From Eucalyptus grandis (Eukaryota; Streptophyta; Magnoliopsida; Myrtales; Myrtaceae), in assembly GCF_016545825.1 (NCBI RefSeq), contig NC_052619.1, positions 41,569,682 to 41,633,681 of the forward strand: 64,000 bases of DNA, read 5' to 3'. Below, piece by piece: positions 11,780 through 24,050 of the stretch. Position 1 is the stretch's first letter. Each line of letters begins with the position of its first letter. Below the pieces are notes generated by a model, which was not told the origin of the DNA, searched no databases, and worked only from the letters and a program-made list of their open reading frames with translations. A program made the position numbers and the translations under genes.

Positions 11780-12148
11780 GGCAAAAATCACAAAAAAAAA
11801 TTCTAAAATATGTCCACTATGACAAATTTACCCTAATTTTTTCTATGATATTAAAAATCTCAAATATATACCTATGTGACATATTCACCTTTCGTCAAAA
11901 TTCTATCATTGAGAACCATTTAAAATTTGCTTATATGAATGCTAAAAACAAACGGTGTAGATAGAGCGTCCCTGTGGCTTAAGTGAAATAAAAACAATTT
12001 TATTTTGATTGGAAAAATTATCTAATTGAATCTTAACCGAGGATAAATGTGCCACATAAGTATTGGTTTTTTTATGTCATAAATTTCTTTTAGGGCAAAT
12101 GTATCATGATTGGCATGATTTGAGTTTTTTTTTTTTTTTTGGTGGCTT
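11780..12148. mobile_element. Non-autonomous DNA transposon with long inverted ends
   Basis: The left end (CAAAAATCAC...AAATATGTCCACTATGACA) and the inverse of the right end (about 12075-12148) resemble each other over 60 bp and share the marks ACATTTGCCCT/AAATTTACCCT. A relative lies at about 54545-54740. There is no transposase, and a target duplication is not clear. The boundaries are estimates. Confidence 0.45.
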
Positions 12149-12522
12149 TTCTCTATACACACACCCACATTACTGAAATTAGCATGCTATCCCACATACA
12201 CAGCCTTTTTTCTCATCGTTTTCAAGGGACTACCTATTGGTCTTTAGAGAATTATTAATTTATACTAGATCATTTTCAGGTCTCGAAAATTTTCTAATTT
12301 ACAGGATCCAAAAAGTGACAAATGAATCATTACCCTTTACCAAAAAAAAAAAAAAAAAAAAAAAAAAAGTGACAAATGAAGAGCACACTTATAGGCAAGC
12401 TCTACGGTCTTGGAATTGAGTCTGTTGCCTATGGGATAGCTTAGCTTGGTGCGTCAGCTCCTCCCCGAGCTTCCAGATCTAGATGCGGACAGCGGTCGAG
12501 CCTTAAAGTAGGCCACAGCCTT

Positions 12523-15310
12523 GTTGACACCTAATATTTTAAAAAAAATAAATAAAATAAAATTCGGTTTTTGAAAATTTTTGTTGTTGAAAATATATTC
12601 TCATTTCAAAATTTAAAAAAATAAATTAACCGTTTAATTTTTGGAGCCATTTCTTTGTTGAAGAAGTTGAGTGAATATCGCCTGGATCTTCAACAATTTC
12701 AAGCCTTTCCTCTGTAAAAAGGAATGCGAGGTTTCGAATTCGGGGGGCTTCTTCTCTTCGTCTTTCATCGGAAAAAAAATAGAAAACTGAAGAGAAAGAA
12801 AAAGTGTGGGTCTTCTCTTCGTTCGGCTAAAGAAAAGGAAACACAGAAGGAAAAAGAAAAAGAGAGAGGAAAAGGAAGAAAGGACGTGCGGCAGGGTGAA
12901 AAGAAAAAGAGTGAGAAAAGTCAAAAGAATACTCAACTTCTGCAAGAGAGTGCAGTGACAGAGAGAAGGGATGTACGAAGTGGACAGGTAAAAAAGAGTG
13001 AGAAAAGTCAAAAAAATACTCATCCTCTGACGCCCGAGTACCGGATCCCGTGACACTCGCGCCCCCGATCTCCTTCGCCGACGCTCCCCGCAGCAGCTCA
13101 ACCCAGCACCGTCGCGCCCTGCCTCACCGCGATCCACCGCTGCTGCAATACTCTTGACCGACGCTCTTGCCCCGACGCCAGGAGATCCCGAGCCAGTCGA
13201 CACGCCTCCGCCAGAGCTACACTCGCGAAGTCGTCGCTGTCCCATCTCACCTGGAGTTTCCCGGCCCACGACGCCCCCGTTGCCTTTCGCCGGAGCCCCG
13301 CACCGCCTATACAGCCCCTTTTGCTGCTGCAGCTACCGCCTCCGCCATTGCGCCTCAGCCCGAGCCACCATTGCTGCGACCCGCGACCCTGCCGTTCGCC
13401 GGTCATCGACGCCGCACCTCCCTGCTGCTGCTGCTGCCGCTCAGTCCTCGCCGGAGCTCCGACGCCGGGCCGCTCCGACACTGACCATCCTTCATCCGAA
13501 TTTGTCCAGCAAGTTCAATACCGTTGGTGCCATTTTCCTTGGTCACTTGAAGCTTGAGAAGGGTGAATTTGGAATGTTCCTTGCTGGTTTCCATCTTGGA
13601 GATAATTTTCCAAGCTAGGTAAAATTTTAGGTTAAATTCAATTATTATTTGGATTATTTTTAGCTTGTGGAATTGACTTGATTTGTTCTGTTTTTATCAT
13701 TATCCAATTATGAAATTTGTCATACTAAATCATAATAATAAAAAAATATTGAGCCGCGAGACGTCGGCTTAGATTTTGATTATTTTGACTTTCATGGTAA
13801 ATTCATGAATTACTTTGCATCATTGATTCATATTAAAATAATATGCCATTGATTTACATTGATGGATTTTTATTTTGGCGTGTTATCGTTATTTGTTCAT
13901 TATATATCATGCATTATAGAACTTAGATATTTAAGTCCATACATTTCATGTTAAAGCAATGCATTTTATTTTTTAGATTCATATAAGATTAGGTTAATTT
14001 TTCTTTAATAAAACAAAAAAGAGAATAAAAATGTTATTTAGGACATATAAATCACACCATGTTGCACTCTAGTTAGTGGGTCATAGATTAATGTTTTAAT
14101 ATTCCCATCATGTAGTTTTTTTTTTTTAATAAAAGGCCTAAGATTAACATTGCATCATTATGTCGCTTTCTTTAATAAGAATTATTGTCATTTAAAAAAA
14201 AAAAAAGAGAAAGAAAGAAAACACAAAAGCTGTTTAGTTAGCTAATAAGTTAGTTCATAATTAATCTCATTTTATGTCATCATTGTTTAGTGTAGGTTGC
14301 ATGTATGTATAAAAAAAAAATCATTAAAAAAATCGCATGAATGGACCTAGACTTAGAATCAGGAAGGAGAGTAAATTTCCTCGCAGATATGCATCCCAGA
14401 GGCAAACAACCTCATTCAAGCCCTTCGGGGACAGTAGCTTTTTACGAAAAACCACTCGCCCTTTAGTTCAGAGCCTAGAGACACTCGGAGATGCCAGGGA
14501 TGGAAACGTTTCTAACCTATCAAAGCTGCATTTCTTGAAGAATCCTACCAGGCTGGAGAAGAAGGGGAATTTAGAAAGCCATGGAGAGATTTTCACAAAG
14601 CACACACTTTACCTCAGGGGACTCTGCCCAAAACATTACACCCTCCTTGATAAATTTACTTGTCATTCAACCCATATCACGTAGATATGCATATTTAGGA
14701 TTATATAAATTAGATTGCATACATATAGTGATAAGTTTAAGTCGTACCATATGAATTGCATCTCGCGTGTCATTAAAATAAATCCATGCATATTAAATTT
14801 AGATTAAGATTGCATATAATTAACATTTTTTTAAAAAGAAAAAAGAAAAATTAGGTGTCTTGTCATTTAGAAATCATTGTTAGGGCATGCATTTTTATTA
14901 GCATTTTTCATTGAATGTTATTTTATTGATTGTGCACCCGCATGACCACCATTTGCATGTTAGTAGTTTAGGTTAAAATTAATTAACATTGTCTGCTAAA
15001 TATTTTTGAAATTAAAATAAAAGGTACCGAAAGGGCGTTAGACTAATCTAGCGTAATCATGTCTCCGGACTTATTGAATCTCTAGTTTGTAAAAATAAAG
15101 TATTCTCTCATACTTTATTTGAGTTTCTAATCAACCCTAATTGATTAGTGGCGGCTCCAAATTGAATAGAATTGCATGTTTAAATAGATTAATTTCTATC
15201 AAGTCGCAATTGGTAGGACTTGGGAAGGTCCGCACCAAGTCTTCAGACTTAGTAATCCATGAACCTAAACCTTAGGATAGCTCTGAAAATTTAGGTAGCG
15301 ACAAGCGTAA
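12523..15310 (+). mobile_element. Long LTR-like relic of a Ty3/gypsy element, copy 1
   Basis: The block opens with TTGACACCTAATATTTT, like the gypsy LTR near 48519. Near 15145 it has a TGGCGGCTCC that resembles the tRNA-type primer site (TGGCGACTCC) of Tat-lineage gypsy elements. Its right half (14830-15310) aligns with 29110-29560 (shared ATTGATTGTGC, ATCTCTAGTTTGTAAAA). The middle (13040-13500) is a GC-rich leader with proline/alanine-coding runs. No gag or pol is seen. Whether this is one LTR or several fragments is uncertain. Confidence 0.45.
13040..13618 (+). other. GC-rich proline/serine-coding open stretch
   Basis: An open frame of 154 codons (13154-13618) rich in P, A, R and S, with other long frames on both strands. 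Such overlap is expected of GC-rich DNA with few stop codons. It lies in the LTR-like relic and has no recognisable domain. I take it as a GC-rich leader, not a gene. Confidence 0.35.
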
Positions 15311-15319
15311 ACCTCTAAT

Positions 15320-15900
15320 GTAATTGACGAGCTCGGTGATGGCACGAGCTCTCCTGCTATTATGAGCTACGTTGTAGACGACAAGGGTAACAAAGAGATG
15401 ATGACACACGAATCGGATTGATGGTTCGCTGATGACGATGAAGACGGAGGACGGTGGTGGCTAATTTGTATCTGTGGTTGAGGGACTCAAGTGAGAGTGG
15501 AAGATTGAGGGATGTGTGCTTGGTGATAAGATTTCGCTTGGTTTTGATTGGGCGCGCTGCAGCTCCAATGAAAAAGGACACGTGTGGCAATCTCACATGT
15601 GACTATCAATGTAGCTTTAACCTTTAATTCCACGTTAGCAAGTAACGTGGATTTATTGCTAACATGGAATTGCCTCGTCGAATGATTAACTTTGGATGAC
15701 ATTTTAACGGAGATCTAATTTGGAACTAAAGTTGGTGATTTTTATGAGTCAAAAGAATGTTTTGATCAGGATTAAGGCTCCACCTAAATTTGTGTATTTC
15801 TTTTAGGAAATTAGACCCTTTAGCAACATCTCTTGGTGGATTAAACTGAATTGTAAAATATCATGGAAAGTGAAATTAGAGTTTTTTTCCCCTTTTCTTT
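15320..15900. other. Unclassified spacer with a short palindrome
   Basis: No gene is seen. A 15-bp arm ATTCCACGTTAGCAA near 15630 is repeated in inverse, with one mismatch, near 15656-15672. The rest has no recognisable feature. Confidence 0.3.
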
Positions 15901-15901
15901 T

Positions 15902-16209
15902 GGAGATAAGTGTATTGAATGTCTTAAAACTTGTTACAAAAATATAATTGAGTCTTAAAATTTCAAAAAATGCAATCAAGTTCTAAAATTTTTTACGAAA
16001 GTATAATCATGTCTCAAAACTCTTTAAAAAATACAATAAAGTCCTAAAACTTGTCAATTTTGTGTAATCAAGTCCTTCCATTAACTCCGCCCAACTAGAA
16101 AAATGGAAAATTTTAGCAAATTTTAGGACTTAATTGTACTCTTTGAAAGTTTTATGACTCAATTATATATTTTTTTAACAAGTTTTAAGATTTTTAGTGC
16201 ACTTATCCC
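15902..16209. mobile_element. MITE with long terminal inverted repeats
   Basis: The left end reads GGAGATAAGTGTATTG..CTTAAAACTTGTTAC and the inverse of the right end reads GGGATAAGTGCACTAA..CTTAAAACTTGTTAA. Similarity continues inward through an AATTGAGTCTTAAAA/AATTGAGTCATAAAA block. About 308 bp, no coding sequence. The target duplication is not resolved. Confidence 0.65.
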
Positions 16210-17930
16210 TTTTAATTTTTTTTTTATGCTTTTTGCAATAATCTCTCTACATCTGAATTAAAGCACTATCATCGGGTGCGTTTGGTAGGATTTTGACGAA
16301 GACCTTTGGGGCCCTAAAGACCTATGGCAAAAAAAAAGGTGTTCACTAAACACGTTTGGGAGATACATTGCATCTTCAAAACTCACTAGAGGCCTCTTCT
16401 CAGGACCACTCCTCACCATCCTCCACGAGTTCATGACAGCAACGTTGAGTCAGTCTGACCATCTCTCTTTTCGAGGACGAGTAAATCTAACTGAGCAAAG
16501 GACGATTGATATGTAGCCCCACATATTCAACCACGCGTCGACCAATTCCTCGTTCGCACATGGTTGTTCAGAGCGTTGATGCTGACCCTTGGTTCTCCCA
16601 GTTTGGTTCGAGAACTGAAACTCAATTTTATGCCATACCAAGTTGCAATGTAAATGGCCATATGGAGTTTTCTGAGAATATACACAATAACGGCGTGATT
16701 GACCATCTGCTTTTGCGTAATCAGGAAAATCCAACTAAACAACGACTGTTTCTTGGACTCATTTGACAAAAACTAATCGAGTTGATACTTTCACGTCAAA
16801 CTTTAGACTAATTGTCCCACATTCCATCCGCAAACAGACTTCTAATGGCTCACATAATTACCGCGGCATGAAATGGAGATACAAGATCCCGACACGACAA
16901 GATAACCCTAGTCAAACAAAAGAGAGTAAGCTATCGGAGGAAAGCTGGAATCGCACAAGATACAGAAGTGCCCTAGCCAAATAATGCGCGCTTCATGGAT
17001 ATGGTTGAGTCATCTTACTGAGGTCGTCAATGGTGGTTGCAAGATAAAGCATCCAGGAGTTCTAGAGCAAATTGGCGCAGTCCTTTCTCTCAGAACAACA
17101 TTAATAAAAGTAACTGATCTAAGTCAATGGAATGTGGGCGTGTGTTTGTCATTACATTATTAATTTACTTTTTTTATTTAGTAACGATTAGCTTTACATT
17201 ATCCTGTAAAAAGATAATGGCTTTTGAACGAATCTGGATTCCTTTTCCCCAATGTATGGTTTTCACTCGTGTGCTTCTTCTAGGCTAGACGCATCTTCAT
17301 CCAACCTAGCTCGACTCTTTCAAATACACCTGATTTTTTCCACAACTAGTGAACTTGGTACTTTGAAAACTCAAGATTTTAAGTCAGTTCTTATCTCTAC
17401 ATATGCAAAGCCTAGATGGCTTTTGACTATTGAAACTGACATACATGCAATCGCAATGGCAATTTTCGTGTCAGCTTTAATTGGGAACTGGTCGACATCT
17501 CACCTCCTAGATGGTCGTCAGAAGACCTCATGTGTATCGTCATCCCTTAGTTTAATAAAGAAAAATCATTTTAGAGCAAGCTAAGTCTATAGTTTAAGCT
17601 TTATGGGTAAGACTTGTTTGGTTTTGGAGCCAAGGATCTCAAAGTCGAATCTTAGCAGACCATCACTCACTTGTGGGATTTCCTCTCGTTAAGCGCATAA
17701 TAAGTTTTCCTTATTCCTTGATATCCATGCGCGTGGGATTCACATGCTTAAGCGCTCCATCATTAAATCAACCTTTATGTTAGGAGCAGTGTTAGGGTAT
17801 AAAATCCTTTTAGTGGTGAGTTGTGGCCCGGAAGCCTCAGAGTAAGGAAAGGAAATAGCTCAATGTGAAACGGAAGAGATTTACTTATAAGGTATTTAGA
17901 GGTGTTTTGCTAAGAGTCCCTCTCATAGAT
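16210..17930. repeat. Duplicated non-coding block, copy 1
   Basis: This stretch recurs at 24.2-25.95, 31.1-31.98 and 35.57-37.4 kb, with shared marks CATCTCTCTTTTCGAG, TTTAGACTAATTGTCC, CTATCGGAGGAAA and GTCGTCA. It contains no convincing frame: a short frame that is open in one copy is broken in the others. It ends beside a CC-NBS relic. A degenerate primer-site-like TTGGTTTTGGAGCC lies near 17620. About 140 bp at 16278-16420 are absent from the other copies. Confidence 0.7.
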
Positions 17931-17934
17931 TCGG

Positions 17935-18200
17935 AAATGGGATCAAACAAGAGTTGGCCGGCCTCCTCCTTATCTCTTCTCTACCAATTATTTCGTCCTT
18001 GCGCATGAAAGAGTGAGTTTTCCTCCTCCTGATGGCGACTGTTACCTCATTCGCGTGTATCTAAATTTTCTCCCAAAGTCCTTCATTCTTTTACACACTT
18101 TAAGGCTCTGCATGAGCCGGTTTCATCACGATGATGTTGTTAGTCGTGGCGCTTTGCCTCAGCTCTCGGAGGAGGTTTGAGTGGCGGAGCCAAGATAAAT
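17935..18200 (-). pseudogene. CC-NBS-LRR N-terminal relic, copy 1
   Basis: On the minus strand this matches the end of the Rx-type coiled coil of the better copy at 52.9-53.4 kb, followed by the linker into NB-ARC (the IGRE..D region near 17950-18010). Frames are broken. It is one of several copies that share the same 3' breakpoint, so it was duplicated after truncation. Confidence 0.55.
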
Positions 18201-18760
18201 TAGGAATTGATTGAATAAAGGCAAAACGCACATTCATACACAATCAACTAGTCCGATCATAATAAATTTTAGAAAACCAACTCCAAAAATGTGCAGAACT
18301 ACCAAAGGTGAAATTTATGAGGAGGAATATATGGTTAGGTTAAAAAATATATACTTTTGTAAATAAAAGTTTTGAAACAAAAAAAGAAAGGTATAAATTG
18401 AGGTAGGCTAACAATATCACGTAGTGGGGATGAATGTGTGATTTTAACAATCTCCCTAATTATTACAAAAAAAATGTCAAGATGAATATGATTAGGAGTA
18501 GATAAAATAGAATATGAATATGATCAAATTTTGGTAATATTTAAGTTATCTAGTGCAATGCTTCAATCGAGCAATAAATGAATATATATAGAGAGAGATA
18601 GAATACTTTGCACATAGAGCTTTATAGTGGTTCCGCTTAATGTAAATTTATGTCTACTCTCCCATGCGACAATCTACTAGTTAGATTCCAATAATTAATG
18701 AGAAGTTATAGTAGCAAATGTTGCTTGAACTTAAGCACTTCTCTTGAAGTAGGTGTTGCT

Positions 18761-19792
18761 AGGGGTGTGCAAAGGAATTAGAAACCACTAAGACAACTCG
18801 GACCGCCCAAACCACTCGGAGCTCTTAGACTGCCTAGACCATCGTGGAATCATATCAAACCAGTCCGGAATCGACGGTTCTCATGAGGACCGGTCCAATT
18901 CTTGTTTCCGATTTACTAGTAGCTATGAATGTTGGTCCGGTTCCCGTTTCGAGCATTGAACCACCCACCCGAACTGGATGTATGTATTTTTAGAAAAGAA
19001 ATTCCAACTCAATTACTTAATTATTTTGTAATTTTTGACCAATATATATGTACATATATATTTGTAATATTGACCATTATTGACTAACTTTGTCTCTCGG
19101 ATGTGTAATAGGATCCCCTACTTTCTGTTCATTCTAAATAATCCATTTACTAATTTCTTCATTAAAAAAAAAAAAAACAAATGAAAAGGATGAAGAAGAC
19201 AAATTGAAAATGTCCATAAATGTTGTGGCACTTTGTCGTCATGATACGAAATTTAAAGCCAATGGCTTGTTTTAAGAGCATAAATAGGTCTCTTTTTAGC
19301 CATCGCCATGATTAAATTAGGTTGACGTTGAAAAAAGATGGATTTAAGTGATTAATGTTTTGATTTCTATGGAGGTTAGGGCTTTGAATGTAGAGTATAA
19401 TTCTCCACATATTCCCGTTGTCAAGAAACCCTTAGAGGACCTCACCATGATCTTTGGAGAAATTAAGTTCCTAGCTGACGAGTATTGTTGATTCATTCTG
19501 CCCTATAATTTTAATCCTTAATCAAAATCAATGGCTCGCAATTCAACAAGCTACAAAGTGTTCTACATAAAAACTAGGTTCACCGTGATATAAATTGATA
19601 AGAGCAATTTTATAGGGAATGGGAACTGGTTTTATAGATCCACACGAGAATCAGGCTAAACCAATGGTTTGGTTCCCAAGTGGATCCTTAGAAACAACAA
19701 GTAATTCCCAATTCCAATTTTTTGGAACCCATCCTTAGTGAATGGCTTACGGTTCCAAGGTAGGGCCGCCCATCTTGATTATGCTCACCCTT
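18761..19792. mobile_element. Mutator-like non-autonomous transposon, 1.03 kb
   Basis: Flanked by a perfect 10-bp direct repeat AGGTGTTGCT (18751-18760 and 19793-19802). The ends are short inverted repeats: AGGGGTGTGC at the left and GCTCACCCTT at the right. The subterminal parts are rich in GGTCCGGTTCC-like motifs. No transposase frame. The 9-10 bp target duplication points to the Mutator superfamily. Confidence 0.8.
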
Positions 19793-19802
19793 AGGTGTTG
19801 CT

Positions 19803-20870
19803 TATACACAAACTAATAGGACTCTGTATCTCACACCTAAACACAAACTATCACTCTACCAACACTTCTGAAAGATTAAAATTGAGTGCTCATAAAAGAC
19901 AAATAAGAATTTGTGAAGCTTTCTTAAGCTTTTTGTTTCTCTTGATTTTTCTTTCTCTTTGATGCCTTGGTTTTCTTTTTTCTTTTTTCTTTTTGGTAAA
20001 ACTTGGTTTTCTTTTACACTCAACATCTATAACTTTCCATTTGGACAATCTCAAGAGTATCAATCGCCAAACTAGCCATTGGACAATTCTTGAGAAGATC
20101 ATGTTAGCTGTTGAGGTTGAAAGGTTGAACAATTAGAGATTCCGTCGATTTGATCACCCATACAAACAAATCTTGATTTCCATAAATAGATTGCTTCAAC
20201 TAAGGAAAGAATTTTGCCTTCGGGATAATTGACAATTAGTTAAGATGTTTTGTGTGATTAAAAATGTCACCAAGATAATCTTTAAGATTGAAAGTCGATC
20301 AATATCTTCCAAAGTTGGAATCCATGGCAGATCACAAGCTGTAAAGCTATGATATAAAATATCTTAGAATAATATCTTGGAGGTTGTAGTAAGAGTTTGG
20401 TCACAAGTAAACTAGGTGCTCTACTAATATTTAGCCATAGATATTATTTTGATGACATTCAGATCCTTGCTCATCTTCAAGCGTAAATCCTGATAATATC
20501 CAACTTATATTCATTCATTTACCATGATGATATTCATGCAATTGTCTTGTTGATATTCACCTAGTTTGTTGTTTCTTACTTCCTGAATGTATGATCGACC
20601 GTTCTTGACAAGGTATTTAACAATGATAATGATATGGATATTGTAGGCATAGAACCTTGACGCTTTCAAGTTAATATGAGTTCCCCATTTTTCTAGACTT
20701 GTTCATATTGGTCTTTTAATCATTAAGAATACTCGCAGCTTGAACATTACTTGAAACATAGACATTTTCCTTGCATATATCAAGATCAATATAAATACTG
20801 GATAGTTTTGTTAATTTCAAAATATATTAAGAGATTTTCTCGATACAAATAACGTCTAAAAGCACTACTC
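19803..20870. other. Unassigned AT-rich sequence
   Basis: Continues the sequence broken by the 18761-19792 transposon. No domain, RNA gene or terminal repeat is recognised. It may be part of an intron or an old retroelement. Confidence 0.3.
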
Positions 20871-20874
20871 GAAC

Positions 20875-21000
20875 AGCTTTGACTATGTCCCTAGGAGTCT
20901 GGAGATCATTGCTCGTGCCGCGTAGCAGTTGCATCTTTGGATAGGTGATGAAACCAGCTAGCTTTAGTATTTCAACAGCAAGACTAAAAAAGCACTAGTT
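20875..21000 (-). pseudogene. CC-NBS-LRR start relic, copy 1
   Basis: The plus-strand text CTCGTGCCGCGTAGCAGTTGC..AGCACTAGTTCT resembles 32880-33000 and, more loosely, the N-terminal codons of the Rx coiled coil at 53250-53381. On the minus strand it is thus a remnant of the first codons of an RGA gene, separated by 2.7 kb of inserted sequence from the next coiled-coil piece at 18.2 kb. Confidence 0.45.
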
Positions 21001-21539
21001 CTGCCATTTTTAAGGAAGGGAACTAAACGATGTGCCGTGATAACAGGTATAAAACATCGTTTGTGTTAAAGTACTTGGAAAAAATCGGTGTGACTGTAAT
21101 AATAAAAAAAAAAGGATATTACCAATCTAAATTAGTCATATTGCCAATGTATACAATTTGCGTGCAACAATATAGCTATTTCGATTTTAGTTCTTTCAAG
21201 AAAAGCATCTCGAATGACAATTGAATTTCATTTTTATATTGTGCTATCTAATGATGTACTAAAAAGAATATTATATTTGTTTACATGAGTATGAGATGAT
21301 GCAATTATACCTGCGAAGTCCGAAAACGGGCATCTTACATATTTATATGAGTAACAATGATGTATGAAAATAGTAAAAAATGAATTATATTTACCTAAAC
21401 ACGCGTATATCATAAAATGATAGTGTTTTCTTGTACAAAATGACTAAAAATTGAATTGCTACTTAATGTTTTTAATCTCCTCCTCCTCCCCCCCGCGGCG
21501 GAGCCAAAGAGAGAGAGAGAGAGAGAACACTGAACAGTG

Positions 21540-21835
21540 TTCTCAATTTCTTCAAGGAGGTGAGGCGAGAAATCTCAGCTGGCAAATATGTTTAACATGG
21601 GCAGTCAATGATTCGAAAATCTTGAAGCAAAGAGACATCGCCAATTCATTCCAACAAACACATTAGATCTCACAGCATTCAACCTCAGGAAATTGCACTG
21701 CTGCCACTAGTTTGGAAGTCTTCCAATTGTAAGACCACGAAGTTTCGTGAGGGATCGCCACCAGGTGCCATGCTTGTCACCTTGGCTCAAAAAGTCAATT
21801 ATTGCACAAGCTCAAATCCTAAAGTGCTAGAGTAA
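21540..21835 (-). pseudogene. NBS-LRR tail relic, copy 1
   Basis: Aligns with 33600-33930 and 50830-51160 (shared CAATTCATTCCAA, AGATCTCACAGCA-like, AGGTGCCATGCT, GTGCTAGAGT). In the longest copy this is the end of the LRR region and the 3' flank of a minus-strand RGA gene. Here it is short, with no open frame, and it is directly joined at its upstream side to an NPF promoter. Confidence 0.55.
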
Positions 21836-21992
21836 CTTTTTTATTTATGTATGAGATAGGAGGTTGTGTTTCTATAAGTGTTGAACAATACAAGTTCTTC
21901 CATACTTAAAGCAAACTTGTGCGAAGAGCTTCATGACCCCAAAACCAACCTTTTATAGTTATACACAGAGTCGAGTCTCTCTTTCATTAGAA

Positions 21993-22212
21993 GACTGTTA
22001 AAAAATATTATAAATATATTACATTGGTATCAATTAAGTCATAAACCTTTCAATTTAACCAATTTAGTTATAAACAATTTCATATTGGTACTATTTTATT
22101 CCATATGACCAATTTTGGCTAGAAATCATTAACATGGATACTAATTGTCCTACATGACATGATTTAACGTTGACATGCACAAATTCTACAATTTTTTTAA
22201 TACTTTCTTGAA

Positions 22213-22292
<80 letters not shown>

Positions 22293-22755
22293 TTCATTGT
22301 GTCTGCAAGGCTCACTGAGCAAGGGCAGCCCCCACCTAGCCACGAGGGTCAAGCCCTCACCAAAGGCTGCAATGGCAGTCCTCACCCATGCCACAACGTT
22401 TGAGCCATTACCAGATCCAGTGAGGGCTTGCCAGTCCTCACTCGCAGCCAGCGATAGCTTGAGTGAGGACCATGACCCTCACTAGTGACCCTCGCTGATC
22501 ACAATAAAATATAAAATAAAATAAAATAAAAATTGAGAAAAAATATTAAAAAAATTGTAAATTGTATCCATGTCAACGTTGGTCATATTATGTAAGATGG
22601 TCAACACCCATGTCAGCAATTCCTATCAAAAATTGGTCAGATGAACTCAATTGGCACAAATACAAAATGTTTATGATTAAATTGGTCAAATAAAAAAAAA
22701 ATTATGACTAAATCAATACCAATATAATAGATTTATAACTTTTTTGGTACTTTTT
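21993..22755. mobile_element. Foldback element with an (ATT)n loop
   Basis: The left arm (about 21993-22190) and the inverse of the right arm (about 22555-22755) share long stretches such as TATAAAT..TTACATTGGTATCAATTAAGTCATAA against TATAAAT..TTATATTGGTATTGATTTAGTCATAA. It interrupts the orphan NPF promoter. The middle holds an (ATT)n tract and a GC-rich block (22300-22490). No transposase. The target duplication is not resolved. A relative end lies at 54172-54370. Confidence 0.7.
22215..22291. repeat. (ATT)n microsatellite
   Basis: About 25 uninterrupted trinucleotide units inside the foldback element. Open frames read through it only give runs of Ile or Asn and are artefacts. Confidence 0.95.
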
Positions 22756-22868
22756 CCACTCATGCTTCAATTGAATTGACTTTCCCATCTCTCAACTCAC
22801 AGCTTGCAATTGCATATGATAGCTATCAAAGCCACTCTAAATGGAAGTCACTTTCCAATCTCTCACTC

Positions 22869-22869
<1 letters not shown>

Positions 22870-22921
<52 letters not shown>

Positions 22922-22942
22922 CGCGTGCGTGTGTGTGTGTGT
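22870..22942. repeat. (AT)n(TG)n compound microsatellite
   Basis: A short AT run followed by about 60 bp of TG repeats with a few GCGC and TTTG interruptions, in the NPF upstream relic. Confidence 0.9.
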
Positions 22943-23599
22943 AGGTGGGTGAATATTAGGACAAGGAATCGCCCAAATTCTCTTATTTTTCATACATGGG
23001 AAACGTTAAGGAGAAGAAGGTAGAGGAAGATAGGATTTATATCCAAGATCTATTAATAAGAATAGATCAATCTCTTATGTCTAGAATTTCCAACTTAGCT
23101 GTTGGCGTGCAGTGAAATAGTCTTTTGCTGCTTCCCAAGGTAATCTAAAGCGGAGCATAACATGTCAGTTCCAGGACGGATGGGCAATGCACTGTGGTAT
23201 TACTCATAAGTAAGATATATCCTTATCTTGAATACTCATTTTGATAGTTTTGGCTCGTGTAAAACGCTTCGGATCATTACAGCATTATGTTAAAACTTTG
23301 AACACTCCTTTCGGAACTTTGTCCAAATCGAACTCACTGTAGGTCGGTTTCTCACTTGAATCATCCTTTTGGATTCGGTGGAATAGTTCGGCGTTATAAT
23401 TGTTTCTTTCTTTCAGATTGTTAGGCTGGTGAGTTGTTGGGACTTGGCCTACCAAGGCATCATTGCACAACCTAACTTTTTGACTAGCCCAGCCGCAATT
23501 CCTCCATACTGAAAAAGTATTTTTGGTGACAAAACGAACGTGGCATGACTAACCAAATACATTCTTGGCGGGATAGACATCTCAATTGACTTCTATTTC

Positions 23600-24050
23600 A
23601 AATTTGAAAAATTAGACTTTTAGAGGACGAATGAGAACCATTATATTTCGGACACAATTTCTAACTAGAAATAAATCGATAATGATAAAAAATTTCTTCC
23701 TCCTGAGCAGGTGGTGGCAGGAGGCAACCGGTGGAGGGGAGTGGCAGGAGATGGCTAGCAGGGAAGGTAGCCAGTGGTGACCAGTGGATAGGTGGCAACA
23801 ATCGGCTAGTAGCAAGGGCGAGTGGTAAAAAGATTTTTCATTTTTAAATTTATTCCATAAATAGGAAAATGGAAAATTTTCGCTTATCATTTCTATTCCA
23901 AACCTATTTCTAGATTAAATTTTTTTCTAGAAATATTAAAATGAAATTGTATTATCAAATAGATTTTTGTTCCACAAACCTAGGAATAAAAAATAAATCT
24001 CATAAAAAAATAGAATATTTATCACGCATGCACTTATTAGTCGGCTTCTT
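23600..24050. other. AT-rich spacer with a GC-rich GGTGGCAGG block
   Basis: Contains a GC-rich part (23700-23825) full of GGTGGC and CCAGTGG motifs between AT-rich arms whose ends share TTTCTATTCC/GGAATAAAA-like text. It resembles the AT-GC-AT plan of other transposons in the window. Boundaries are not resolved. Confidence 0.35.

Larger units (their letters stand above)
21840..23600 (-). promoter_or_regulatory. Orphan NPF promoter and 5' leader
   Basis: 21840-21990 matches the leader and TATA region of the NPF genes (GTGTTTCT, TACAAGCTCTTC-like, CCTTTTATAG, CAGAGTCGAGTCTCTC). The match resumes at 22755-22840 after an inserted foldback element and goes on into the distal upstream region to about 23600. 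A minus-strand TATA (ACTATAAAAGG) lies near 21951-21957. No NPF exon follows: homology stops at about the start codon and the next sequence is the LRR tail relic. Confidence 0.75.

Noticed and set aside
12634..13481. Minus-strand frames up to 211 codons in the GC-rich region
   Set aside because: Low-complexity composition, overlapping frames on both strands, no domain and no splice or promoter context.
16265..16420. Possible hAT-type MITE beginning GGGTGCGTTTGGTAGG
   Set aside because: It is absent from the other block copies, but I could not find matching inverted ends or a target duplication.
22091..22394. Minus-strand frames with long runs of Ile or Asn
   Set aside because: They are only read-through of the (ATT)n microsatellite in the foldback element.
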